DNA of 12,249 nt from Stephanodiscus triporus (GCA_036939755.1 JALLAZ010001832.1:1-12249), one strand, 5' to 3'; counted from the stretch's first letter, positions 1 through 7,921 are shown. Notes: generated from the letters alone by a model not told the origin. Numbers and translations are program-made.

Positions 1-266
1 TCGTTGTTTACTGTTAATTTTTTTTTTTTTTGGGCGCTACGGGTCCCTCCCCGAATGCGCACTCTGTGGGGTGGCCTGCGGCTGGGGGTGGAGGCTTATA
101 GAACTAGGGATGTCAGTATCTACTATTGTCTTACTAGTACTGTTATCGCTTTCACCCATCTTCATCAAAAATCGTCGCAGAATCTTAGGGAGCAATAGGC
201 ATCCAGCCCTCATGATTTCCTACTTCTCTCTCCCCCTCCCCTCTCTCTTCCCTCTGTGCTACTCTT
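1..266. other. Gene-free left edge with pyrimidine tract
   Basis: No supportable gene here. There is a T run near 19-30 and a nearly pure pyrimidine tract at about 221-258. The tract lies just downstream of the stop codon of the minus-strand auxilin-like gene, so it would be a purine-rich 3' UTR segment on that transcript. Short plus-strand frames exist but start at non-ATG codons or run antisense into the auxilin-like gene. Confidence 0.5.
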
Positions 267-1937
267 CTAACGCTTGCCCTCGTCGAACTCCACCTTCGCT
301 TGGGTCAGCGAATCAAACACGCGCTTGGCCACGAAACGCTTCTCGGCATCCAAGTGTCCAGTCTTGTCTGGGTGCACAACTCTGCTCGCCTGATGATACA
401 CCCTCTTGACCTTGCTGTCGTCCAACACGTCCGCCAACGATATCGGCTTCCACCCGCTCCCCTCCCAAAGTATAGTGTGCAAATTCGCCAGCAGTGCGCG
501 AAGCTGCTTCTTCTGACCGTGCTCCTCGCTCCACGCCTTCAGCTTTGGCTCGAGGCGCTGCCTCGCCGCGTCCTCCTCGGCATCGGCCCTTGCTCTCTCC
601 CCCTCGCGCGCGCGTAGCTCGGCGATCGCCTTCTGCTGCGACTGTTCCATGTCGTCGATCCGCGCGTGCACGGCGGCCTGGACGCTGGCCGACTTGCCGA
701 CTGCGTTGTCGCGCGAGAGTGTTATGCCCTTCTCGACGACTGCGACCCCACCGCCGTCGATCACGCTGGAGGACTGCTGGGGGGAGGGATTCGCCGAGGC
801 CGCTGTCGTCTCGCCGTTCTTGACAGGGCCCTCCACCCAGCGTTGGTCCACGTCGTCCCAGACCCGGCTGCTCGCCGTCGCGCTCTTCTTCGCGGCGTAC
901 TCGCGCTTCAATTTCTCGGCCCGCGTCTCCCCGGGCCTAGCCCCCGTGGGCGTGGACGACACCGAAGAGGCCGACCTGACGGGTGGCGGCCGCGCGCTCT
1001 GCGGCGTCGCGGCGGCGTTGAAGCCCATGAGATCGGCCGTGGGTGGGGTGGGAGGATTCGCCCTCGCTGAACCCACGGGGTAAGTCTCCCGCTGTTGTTG
1101 GGGGGCAGCTTGCTGCTGCGGAATGCGGGGGGCTCCCATCGATGTGGGCGCGGCGGCGCGTACCTGGCGCTGTTGCTGCTGCTGCTGCGACGGTTGCTGC
1201 TGGGAGTGGGTCGAAACGCTGGATCCGGCGCTCCTGGGACGAGCGGCGGCGGGGACGACGGCCCCTCTCCTCGCTCCTCCCCCCCCGGTGCCGCCACCGC
1301 CACCGCCACCGCCACCGCCAACGAGGTCCCTCCGAACCCTCCGCAGATCCAGCAACTTGAAGCATATCACGGGCGTCCTCGCGGCGGAGAGGTCGTCGTC
1401 GTCGTCCCCCCCCCCACCGAAGCTGCTGACGCCGACGGATGCGCCACCCGCCACGACGTTCATCGCCTTCCCCATGTACTTCATCGCCCCCTTGGCGGCC
1501 TTGGTAACTTCCTGCGTCACCGCCATGTCGCCGCCGTCGCCACTCGGCGGCGGCGGGGCCAGCATCCGCCTCAATTCCGACGCCGTCGCCTCCCTGACGG
1601 GGAGACGGGCGTTCTCGTCCTGGACGTCCCACCACGAGTACGTTCCCGGGCCGCCACCACCGCCGCCACCGCCGCCACCGCCACCGCCCCCGGCGGAGGA
1701 GTGGGAGGTGTTGGGCTTCTCGTCGATCCTGACACGCCAGTGATAACCGTCCGCGCCGAGACTGGGGTTGATCGATCGGAGGGCGCGGCAGGACTGCTTC
1801 ACGGTGGAGAGGGTGACGCCGTTCTTGCGCGACATGTAATACGCGTTGTAGGACGGAGGCGGGCCGCTGCCGCCATTGCCTGTGCCTCCGCGGGAGGATT
1901 CGTTGGAGATCTGGTAGAGGACCAGGACTTCGGACAT
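267..1937 (-). CDS. Auxilin-like J-domain protein (clathrin uncoating co-chaperone)
   Basis: A 556-residue protein starting at an ATG with A at -3 and ending in TAG. The C-terminus (about 485-556) is an auxilin/GAK-type J domain. It has the family pattern W-x3-GWKPISLADV, then VKRVYHQA, the HPD motif at 522-524 followed by K, and a final helix VFDSLTQAKVEF. Auxilin J domains recruit Hsc70 to strip clathrin from coated vesicles in the cytoplasm; that role is inferred from family membership. A charged helical region (about 425-480) precedes the J domain. The middle is low complexity: Gly runs at 83-96 and 207-221, an Asp run at 179-182, Gln-rich stretches at 246-256 and 274-282, and Pro-rich parts. 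DLMGF at 302-306 resembles a short clathrin/adaptor-binding motif. No PTEN-like or kinase domain is present, so it resembles plant-type auxilin-like proteins more than animal GAK. The N-terminal 200 residues look folded but I do not recognise them. Divergent from CFAP58. Confidence 0.88.
   Translation of the reverse strand: MSEVLVLYQISNESSRGGTGNGGSGPPPSYNAYYMSRKNGVTLSTVKQSCRALRSINPSLGADGYHWRVRIDEKPNTSHSSAGGGGGGGGGGGGGGPGTYSWWDVQDENARLPVREATASELRRMLAPPPPSGDGGDMAVTQEVTKAAKGAMKYMGKAMNVVAGGASVGVSSFGGGGDDDDDLSAARTPVICFKLLDLRRVRRDLVGGGGGGGGGGTGGGGARRGAVVPAAARPRSAGSSVSTHSQQQPSQQQQQQRQVRAAAPTSMGAPRIPQQQAAPQQQRETYPVGSARANPPTPPTADLMGFNAAATPQSARPPPVRSASSVSSTPTGARPGETRAEKLKREYAAKKSATASSRVWDDVDQRWVEGPVKNGETTAASANPSPQQSSSVIDGGGVAVVEKGITLSRDNAVGKSASVQAAVHARIDDMEQSQQKAIAELRAREGERARADAEEDAARQRLEPKLKAWSEEHGQKKQLRALLANLHTILWEGSGWKPISLADVLDDSKVKRVYHQASRVVHPDKTGHLDAEKRFVAKRVFDSLTQAKVEFDEGKR
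1275..1319 (-). repeat. GGN trinucleotide repeat coding for Gly run
   Basis: Plus-strand CCGCCACCG-type repeats encode Gly 207-221 of the auxilin-like protein. Together with the second Gly tract this is a slippage-prone microsatellite inside a coding region, so its length may vary between strains. Confidence 0.8.
1650..1691 (-). repeat. GGN trinucleotide repeat coding for Gly run
   Basis: Encodes a run of 14 Gly at residues 83-96 of the auxilin-like protein. The codons alternate between GGC, GGT and GGG, so the run is not a pure triplet repeat. Confidence 0.8.
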
Positions 1938-2171
1938 GGTGTGTATTCTAAGTACTCTAGAAGAGTAGGGGTCACGAAGTCACGAAAGGGTTTGGGGGGG
2001 CGGGGGTGCGGGGTGCGGTGCGTGGGGGACGGAGTCGCCGCGATGTGCGGCAAACGGAAATTTGTTCGGTTTAGCGATCACCTCTTCGCAAAAATCAATT
2101 TTAAAGCGAGAACCCAAAGCCTGAACAAACGCGCGCAACCTCAACACTCTACGTCGTCGCTTCGTCGCCCA
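1938..2171. promoter_or_regulatory. Shared divergent promoter region with G-quadruplex-like tract
   Basis: The start codons of the auxilin-like gene and CFAP58 lie only 234 bp apart on opposite strands, so this interval must hold both promoters and 5' UTRs. No TATA box is evident. It carries a dense plus-strand G tract, with runs of three or more G at 1988-1990, 1994-2000, 2002-2006, 2010-2013 and 2024-2028, separated by 3, 1, 3 and 10 nt. That is a classical G-quadruplex pattern. The 8-mer GTCACGAA occurs twice at about 1971-1986. Confidence 0.6.
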
Positions 2172-4862
2172 ATGAGGCACACAAACATGGCGCTCGACGG
2201 CAGGACTGACGCAGAATTATCTCGATATGGCAGCGGCGATGCCGCCTCGGGGGTGTTCGCAATGACGGCCCTTCCCGATGATGGCCAATCGGACGACGAC
2301 GAGGACGACGACGACGATTTCTTCGAGGATGGCATATTCAGCCGACTGGCGGTCGAATTCGGAAAATGCCCCGACGATCCTGCTATTTCCGAATTATATG
2401 CCAAGCTCACGTCGAAGGCGGCTCGGTGTCGAGTACTTCGGGCCTCGATCGAGGACCTACGCGCCCGCCTCCTCGAGGAGGCCCGCTCGTGCGAATACGC
2501 GCGCCGCGACGAGGCCGAACGGCAGAGGGAGAGCGACGGTATGATGGACCACATTAAAAAGAAGGAGGAGGACGCGACAAGGATGGAGAACGCGATGCCG
2601 ATTCTGGAGGAGCGCGCCAAGGATCTTGAGCGTGAAATCGACGAAACGAAACGATTCGTCGCCCTCGGTCCGGGATGGACTCGAGAACAGCAACGGCGGC
2701 GCTGCGAATTATCCGATGCGATCGACCGCGGTCGATCCGAGGCCACGGAGAAGAATGTGTGTTTAGCCGATCTAAGATATCGGTTGGGGTCGATGGAAAA
2801 GGAGGTCGAGGCTTCGATAAAACGGAGGGATCAATCGATCGAAAGTCTCGAAAGGGTGACCGTGGAAATAAGCGAGGAGCAAGAAAAGGAGCAGGCGGTG
2901 TTATTACAATATCGTGAGGCGGAGAGGTCGAAGGGAGTCTTGGCCGAGACGTTGCGAGTCGCGGAGATCGACCTGGCAGAAACGAGAACCGAGCTCGTTA
3001 ACGAGACTAGGGCCGCGAATGACATCGAACGGGAAATCATGGAGTTGAGTGAGGCACGAGAATCGTGTTCTAGAGAATCCGAGGCACTCCGCGAAAACGA
3101 AGACAGAATTATAAAAGAGCTCAAAATGATTACATCCGAAAACGGGGAGATCGAAGCGGGAAATGTAACGAAACGAAAGCAGTTGGACGAGATTTTCAAA
3201 GAGGTACAGAGACTTGAAAACGATAGAGCGACATCGAGTAGAGTGAGAGAATTGATCAACGCAAAAACTGCAGGAGCTGACAAGGAGAGAGGGGTCATCC
3301 AGAAAGAACTCGACTCATTGGCCGTCAGCGCGTCCACACTCGAGTCTACATTGATCCCATCGGCGCGCAAGGAGATCGAGGTTATCAAAAGAGAGATCAA
3401 GAGACAAGAACAGAGGTTCGGCCTAGTGAATAGGAATATTGGATTATCAAAGAAAGGAAGTGCGCGCGTGCTGACCGTGATCGAGGCGAATGAAAACACA
3501 CTCTTGAGTCAACACACAGAACTCATCGTTATAAAAAAAGCAGTTGCTGAACTGCAGAAGGAGGAAAAAGCACTTGTCCTAGAGGAGAAACGCGACGAAG
3601 AAACTCTCAAGCGGATCTACGAGGTACTTCAAGTGAGTATAGTTTCTTTTTATCGATGCCGCCGTGTATGGTCATGCCACGTGTATCGACGATTGCCATG
3701 ATTTTTGCGCTTTCGGCAAACACAGAAGAAACATCAGTCGCAGAAATCTCAAGAAGAAACAAATCGATCGCTCGAGTTGACCGTGACGAAGGCAGAACAA
3801 ATCACGGAACAAAAACGCAACGAGTGTGAGAATGCCCGAGAAGAGCATATCGTGGAGTCGAAATGTCTAATTTGCCTCAAGGGTAAGTTATCCGCAGCTA
3901 AAATGGAGTTGCTGTCGTTCATGGCGCAGATCAAGAGCATAAAAGACGACATTTCCCGCGCCGAGGACAGGGTCTTCAAAGAGCACGTCAATCACCACAA
4001 TGTCGATTTAGAGAGGCAGCTTATTGAGACTGACATAGCAGCTTTTCGCGACAAAATTAGCAGACTGAACCAGACTAGCAATTCTAACGGATGTGCGATT
4101 GTTCAGCTCGGCCACGAAATCGATGACGTAGACCAACACAGAGAAGTCATACGGAGAAATTATAGAAACCTCATGCAAAAAAAAGACATCGCATCCGCCC
4201 TCTTGGTGGCCACCGAAGTCGAGCATCGCAAAATCGCTATAGCAATTGAAAGCACGACAGTAGAAATATGTGGTACCATGAACCGATTTCATCAGCTGGA
4301 GGAAGCCCTGGAATCGACGAAAGCAACGACCAAAAAATTATTGGATGAGAAAAGGATCGCACAAGCATTGATCGAAAGTCAGGGGAAACAGAGCGAAATC
4401 CTTGCTGGCCTCGAGAACGATCTCGAAAAGCAGCAATTCAAGAATACTGCCCTTGCAGTGGAAATAGGGAGACCGATGAACCTGCATAGATGGAGATTCT
4501 TACGGGATAAGGCGCCGCAACAATTTTCAATGCTCGAACGCATTCACAACCTACAGAGACATGCGACTGATGTGTCACAAAGAATTGTAAACCAGACGTG
4601 CAACCTTGAACGGTCGCAATTTCAACTTTCAAAGTTAAGCAAAACTGTATCATGTCATCAGTCTGTGGATGACATGAGAAGTCTTCTCTCCAGTCTCAAA
4701 TCGGAGTTCACTGCCCTAAACGCAGAAACCAAAGCTTTGGAAAAGCAATTGCAAGAGCGAATTGATCAAGCTGCAGATCTTAACTTGGGTATAGTATCGC
4801 TGGAAAAGAAATCAATGGACTTAAAAACCAACTATATCGTTTCGGTCATCAGTGGCAGGTAA
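2172..4862 (+). CDS. CFAP58: CFAP58 (CCDC147), coiled-coil flagellar protein
   Basis: Two exons (2172-3632 and 3726-4862) join in phase 0 into 865 residues, close to the 872 of human CFAP58. The protein is almost entirely heptad-rich coiled coil. After an acidic N-terminus (Asp/Glu run about 38-52) comes FSRLAVEF, corresponding to the family's N-terminal block. The diagnostic C-terminal motif is RPMNLHRWRFLRDKAPQQF (about 736-754), followed by IHNLQRH, which matches the family's NVHRWRKLE...IQ.LQKRL segment. CFAP58 is an axonemal/flagellar protein needed for normal sperm flagella in animals and found in algal flagella, so a flagellate stage is implied. ATG 2172 has weak context; the in-frame ATG at 2187 (A at -3, G at +4) may be the true start, giving 860 residues. 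The last codons overlap a good donor (CAG|GTAAAT at 4859), and the family usually continues a few dozen residues, so a small terminal exon may be missed. Confidence 0.87.
3633..3725 (+). other. Spliceosomal intron in CFAP58
   Basis: A 93-nt intron with donor GTGAGT after CAA and acceptor CACAG before AAG. It contains in-frame stops, and removing it joins two long coiled-coil frames exactly in phase 0. This is the best-supported intron in the window and sets the size expected for the others. Confidence 0.87.
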
Positions 4863-4957
4863 ATATGCTTTGCGTTGTAACCAAAACGACATAATTTTGG
4901 CATGCACAGTTCTTATTTGCGTTTGAGTACTTAGCTTGTGTTGAAAAAGTACATTCA

Positions 4958-4963
4958 TTTATT
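4958..4963 (-). terminator. Possible polyadenylation signal, minus strand
   Basis: AATAAA on the minus strand, about 80 nt downstream of the stop of the minus gene at 5041-5556. It lies in the 178-bp convergent space between that gene and CFAP58. Polyadenylation hexamers are loosely conserved in protists, so this is only a candidate. Confidence 0.35.
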
Positions 4964-5040
4964 AACTTGATACTAAGTTTTGCGGCTATGGGCAAAAATC
5001 GCTCTCTCTTAGTTTAGTTCTAGAATGCCTAAATCTAAGA

Positions 5041-5556
5041 TCATAATTTGCCACCCATCTTCACATCATTGTCGTTGGTGGGGGTCCTCTCACTGTTGAT
5101 GACACGAATCGTGGTCACTGCGGCAATGCCAGCATTAAAATTGTTGTCTTCGCTTATCTCTGTCTCGACGCGGGCAACGCCAGCAATGCCATTGCCATTT
5201 CCCTCCTTGCCACCCTCAATGTGGACTTCAAATATTCGGTCAACTATATCTCCAGAAGAGTTAAACGCGCACCCTTCTACTTCTGCACAATAGGTAATGC
5301 TGCTTCCATTTACATGGACTACGGTGACTGCAATGACATCGCCATTTCCGCCCCCTTCCCCACCTTTGATGCTGATTTCGAATGTCTGGTTGACAATCTC
5401 ACCAGAAGAGTTAAACCCATGTGCTTCCACCCCAGCACGGTAAGTAACGTTGCTTCCATTTATATGGACTTTGATCACTTGAACAACGTTGACAGGGGAT
5501 GACGCAGTGGCCATCTCGCCTTGAAAAATGTTGAAGGGAGATGTCACGGTGTACAT
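5041..5556 (-). CDS. Unrecognised small protein with internal 50-residue duplication
   Basis: A 171-residue frame starting at ATG 5556 (A at -3) and ending in TGA, which is followed two codons later by TAG. I do not recognise a family. Residues about 27-67 and 77-117 are two copies of one unit at a spacing of exactly 50 residues, with 23 of 41 positions identical. Shared landmarks are VH(I/V)NGS, TY and FNSSG(E/D)IV, ending in a Gly-rich GG linker. A shorter third echo (AAVTTIRVIN) lies near 145-154. Alternating hydrophobic residues suggest beta strands, and the GGEGGGNGD and EGGKEGNGNG stretches look like linkers. No signal peptide or membrane segment is visible. It converges on CFAP58 and starts 92 bp from the divergent Nudix frame. 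Preservation of both copies as protein supports a real gene, but function is unknown. Confidence 0.65.
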   Translation of the reverse strand: MYTVTSPFNIFQGEMATASSPVNVVQVIKVHINGSNVTYRAGVEAHGFNSSGEIVNQTFEISIKGGEGGGNGDVIAVTVVHVNGSSITYCAEVEGCAFNSSGDIVDRIFEVHIEGGKEGNGNGIAGVARVETEISEDNNFNAGIAAVTTIRVINSERTPTNDNDVKMGGKL

Positions 5557-5648
5557 TTTGCTCAAGGTTGGAGAATTGGTGGGTCTTTGTTAGCAACAAC
5601 AACAAAAAGAGTGTTTTTTTTTTTAATTTGACAAAAATCAAAGTAATC

Positions 5649-6056
5649 ATGATCGATGTTGTATGTGCTATTATCAAAAGAGACGGGCTCTTCCTAATCG
5701 GGAGGAGAGCAAAGTGCAAGTGCCTTCAGGACCACCATTTTGAGTTCGTTGGAGGCAAGGTTGAGGATGGCGAGTGTTATTTGGCTGCCGTAAAAAGAGA
5801 GGTGCACAAAGAAATCGGCGCGGACGTCGGGGTTGGGAAGCTTCTCTATCCCGTCATTTACACTTATGGCCACGAGGATATTTGCCTGTGGCTATACTTG
5901 TGCAAGCTTACCAACGATAGCGCCGAACCTTGAGAAAACCTTACCATTTATTTGGAGCTTGTGTGGGTCATGGTGGAGGAATTGCATCGTTACAAATTTG
6001 CAGCTGCAAATAATCCTATTGTTCGAAATCTTGAAAGGAGAGCCGGCATGTGGTAG
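5649..6056 (+). pseudogene. Nudix hydrolase (MutT/NudG-like) interrupted by in-frame TGA
   Basis: From ATG 5649 (A at -3) the frame encodes a Nudix domain: a start MIDVVCAIIKRDG, FEFVGGKVEDGE, then REVHKEIG. This fits the Nudix box GX5EX7REUXEEXGU except that the first Glu of the EE pair is Lys. Such enzymes cleave nucleoside diphosphate-linked compounds; MutT/NudG members act on oxidised or modified NTPs. TGA at 5931-5933 stops the protein at 94 residues. The same frame then resumes without any indel as LELVWVMVEEL and FAAANNPIV up to TAG at 6054. This matches the C-terminal LVW...EE...P..IPLL region of NudG, and the total of 135 codons equals E. coli NudG. The frame therefore carries one isolated nonsense codon. 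A C-to-T change from CGA is a simple origin; selenocysteine recoding or readthrough is possible but unsupported. The Glu-to-Lys change also points to lost activity. Confidence 0.8.
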
Positions 6057-6126
6057 TCGTCGACATTGATGTGTTTGATGACGATGGACCACAAGTCGTG
6101 GATTCGTATTTCAGTGTGACGCCTAT

Positions 6127-6332
6127 GCCTATGGTATGTATCGTAGATTCTTTAGTAGGTACTCTAATTCGGATTTGCGCATGATGCCTATGGTATGTAT
6201 CGTAGATACTTTAGTAGGTACTCTAATTCGGAATTGAGCGTGACGCCTATGGTATGTATCGTAGATTCTTTAGTAGGTACTCTAATTCGGAATTGAGCGT
6301 GATGCCTATGGTATGTATCGTAGATTCTTTAG
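6127..6332 (+). repeat. 59-bp tandem repeat, about 3.5 copies
   Basis: Units start at 6127, 6186, 6245 and 6304 with GCCTATGGTATGTATCGTAG and continue through TTTAGTAGGTACTCTAATTCGG. The spacing is exactly 59 bp three times, and the fourth copy breaks off after 29 bp. Copies differ by only a few substitutions, so the array is recent. Because 59 is not a multiple of three it cannot encode a repeated peptide. At the truncated end TATGGTAT (6308-6315) pairs with ATACCATA (6333-6340), forming an 8-bp hairpin stem. The array sits between the Nudix frame and the three-exon gene. Confidence 0.9.
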
Positions 6333-6405
6333 ATACCATACCATACGAACGCATACGGACAGGATAGGTATCTACAAGGATCTAGAGAGAAGATAGTGCG
6401 ATCAA

Positions 6406-6425
6406 CTATCACAACCTATCACAAC
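6406..6425 (+). repeat. 10-bp tandem duplication
   Basis: CTATCACAAC occurs twice head to tail, just upstream of the first ATG candidates of the three-exon gene. No function is evident; it may be 5' UTR or promoter sequence. Confidence 0.6.
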
Positions 6426-6463
6426 AGTGATGAAGCACGGTCGAGGAACCTGAACACAAGTTC

Positions 6464-7372
6464 TTGATGATCGTCATCAAGGAAGTCATGCGCAAAGCGA
6501 TTGAAAAGCTCCACCTCAACATCTCGAGTTGCGCAGATGCCCTGCGCGAAGGCTGCACTGGGGTACAGTGGTACAACCCAGACTTCTTTATCGAACAGCT
6601 CGGATCCTTCAAGGACTGCATCGTAAACTGTGACTACGAACTCAAAAAGGCGTGGTTCACTGGTTTTTTCAAGGAGGAGGGCAGGGGACATGAGATGGTC
6701 ACCACTGCCGCTATCCGAAGGGTAAGTGAGAGCGGACTACAATTATAGTCACTGTTGTATTTTAGTGCTTTCATATCTAATTTTGTTTGTCGCGCGTCGA
6801 CAGGATATCATGGGAGCACTCGTGAAGGTGTGTTGTCACGTGCACGAGTACGAGAGCAGGGATGAGTTGAATTTGGTTGACGTGCGGGACACCGTTTGGG
6901 GGTTGATCGCGTGCGAGGGCATGGAGCGGTTCAAGATATTGTGCAAGCACAAGAAGGGCCATCAATACTTTAAGGACAAGGACAATGAGTTGGAGGATAT
7001 TTACGGTGAGTGGAAGACCTATGTCGTAAAAGGTGAGACGAAGTATTGCGGGGTGTCAGCTGGGATCAGGCAACCCTCATCGTACAAGGCTGAGTACTTC
7101 CGCTACAACCAAGAGGACAAAGGACGCAAGTTCTATCTTGCGTACCATCAGTGGCGTGCATTCGTTGTGTGGATGGAGTCTCGCACGCCCGAGGAGCGGG
7201 GCATGGTGGGCGAATTCAAGGTGAGGTGTCAACCCTCGTCGTGCAATTTCTTTGAATCTTTCATCGTATCTAATCCTCCAATTATCAGGATTTCTACCGG
7301 CGCATGGTCAGGGGGAAGTATGCACCGGGCTCGAGCTCCATGTGGTGCGGGATGGATGGTGGGAAGGGGTGA
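6464..7372 (+). CDS. Unrecognised three-exon gene
   Basis: Exons 6464-6721, 6804-7220 and 7289-7372 join in phase 0 at both junctions into 252 residues ending in TGA. Junctions are AGG|GTAAGT...CGACAG|GAT and AAG|GTGAGG...ATCAG|GAT, and both introns carry CTAAT branch-like sites. The protein is soluble-looking, with many Lys, Tyr, Trp and Cys. Notable segments are VQWYNPDFFIEQLGSFKDC in exon 1, VCCHVHEYESRDELNLVDV and YHQWRAFVVWMESRTPEE in exon 2, and DFYRRMVRGKYAPG in exon 3. I see no signal peptide, membrane segment or known catalytic motif, and recognise no family. ATG 6464 has poor context and upstream codons stay open only to TGA at 6431, so an additional 5' exon is possible. The third-exon frame is the least certain, because another frame there also stays open to TAG at 7444. 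Confidence 0.62.
6722..6803 (+). other. Intron 1 of the three-exon gene
   Basis: 82 nt, donor GTAAGT, branch-like TCTAAT near 6776, acceptor GACAG. Phase 0. It contains in-frame stops in the exon 1 frame, and splicing connects two long coding stretches. Confidence 0.7.
7221..7288 (+). other. Intron 2 of the three-exon gene
   Basis: 68 nt, donor GTGAGG, branch-like TCTAATC near 7269, acceptor TATCAG. Phase 0. Its length is not a multiple of three, so retention would change the downstream frame. Confidence 0.6.
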
Positions 7373-7622
7373 TGGAGCTCCATAATGAGGAGGTCGCTGA
7401 GGGGGGTATGGGTGCAGGAGGGGCGGAGGGAGAATGCGTGTCGTAGTTCGGTTTTAGTGATATAAATATATTTAGGATTAGTGTTTGACCTTTGAGAGTG
7501 ATATCTTCATTGAGAAATCTAGACAACTTGATTGGATCAACATGGTATCCAGCAATACCTCTAGCGCTTCCTTCTCCTGCTTTGAGGTATCCTTGTCTCC
7601 CTAAGCCTACTGCTACTGGTCC

Positions 7623-7901
7623 TCAATTTTCTTCTTCATCACTTTCATCACTTTCGCTGGGACTTTCACTACTGGGTAGTCTAGCCTCGGCATCGAATGC
7701 ACGATATTTCCAGTAGTCTCGATTGTCATTCGCCTCCTTAAGTTGTTTGTTTATATCGGATAATTAAGCTTGCAATCTCTGAATGAGAAAGGCCCTCATG
7801 ACAATTTCAACGTCAATGCGCTTTGGACAACGAAGCTCTGCTTGCGCCAGGGCCACGAGGAGAGCCGCGATCTTGTCGTTCTTTCCTTGACAATAAGACA
7901 T
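7623..7901 (-). pseudogene. Decayed small coding frame with acidic tail
   Basis: A minus-strand frame from ATG 7901 encodes MSYCQGKNDKIAALLVALAQ and a helical stretch, reaches TAA at codon 46 (7764-7766), and continues in the same frame as LSDINKQLKEANDNRDYW. It ends in an acidic tail (SESPSESDESDEEEN) before TGA at 7623-7625. Coding-like composition on both sides of the TAA suggests a single C-to-T nonsense change from CAA (Gln). Beyond the TGA the same frame stays open to 7308, including a protein-like segment GRQGYLKAGEGSARGIAGYH, so the original protein may have been longer. No family recognised. The remaining helix plus acidic tail could be a small coiled-coil or nuclear protein, but this is guesswork. 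It is divergent from the H3-like locus, about 170 bp away. Confidence 0.45.
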
Positions 7902-7921
7902 TTGTTGGGGAGTAGAGAGCG

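Noticed and set aside
1095..2171. A plus-strand frame open from 1095 through the auxilin-like gene and the promoter, continuous with CFAP58
   Set aside because: It begins at a non-ATG codon and its upstream part is the antisense of well-supported auxilin codons. It is open only because GC-rich Gly repeats lack stops on either strand. CFAP58 homology starts after 2172.
2141..3499. Two long minus-strand frames (201 and 222 residues) inside CFAP58
   Set aside because: Ser-rich, low-complexity translations typical of the antisense of Glu/Lys/Arg-rich coiled-coil codons; the sense strand has clear homology.
6057..6126. Possible SECIS element (ATGA with a CCAC/GTGG stem) downstream of the Nudix frame
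   Set aside because: Only a 4-bp stem can be drawn by eye and the 3' GA partner of the core quartet is not convincingly placed, so it is not called.
6070..6182. A plus-strand stretch reading VVVDIDVFDDDGPQVV in a different frame from the Nudix C-terminus
   Set aside because: It lacks a good ATG at its beginning, follows a stop in its own register, and runs into the 59-bp repeats. It could be a frameshifted Nudix tail, but the 135-codon frame already matches the usual family length.
7543..7554. TGGTATCCAGCA after CAACA, resembling an LTR end plus initiator-tRNA primer-binding site of a Copia-type retrotransposon
   Set aside because: The match to the usual TGGTATCAGAG is incomplete, no paired LTR is visible in the window, and no gag or pol frame follows on the plus strand.
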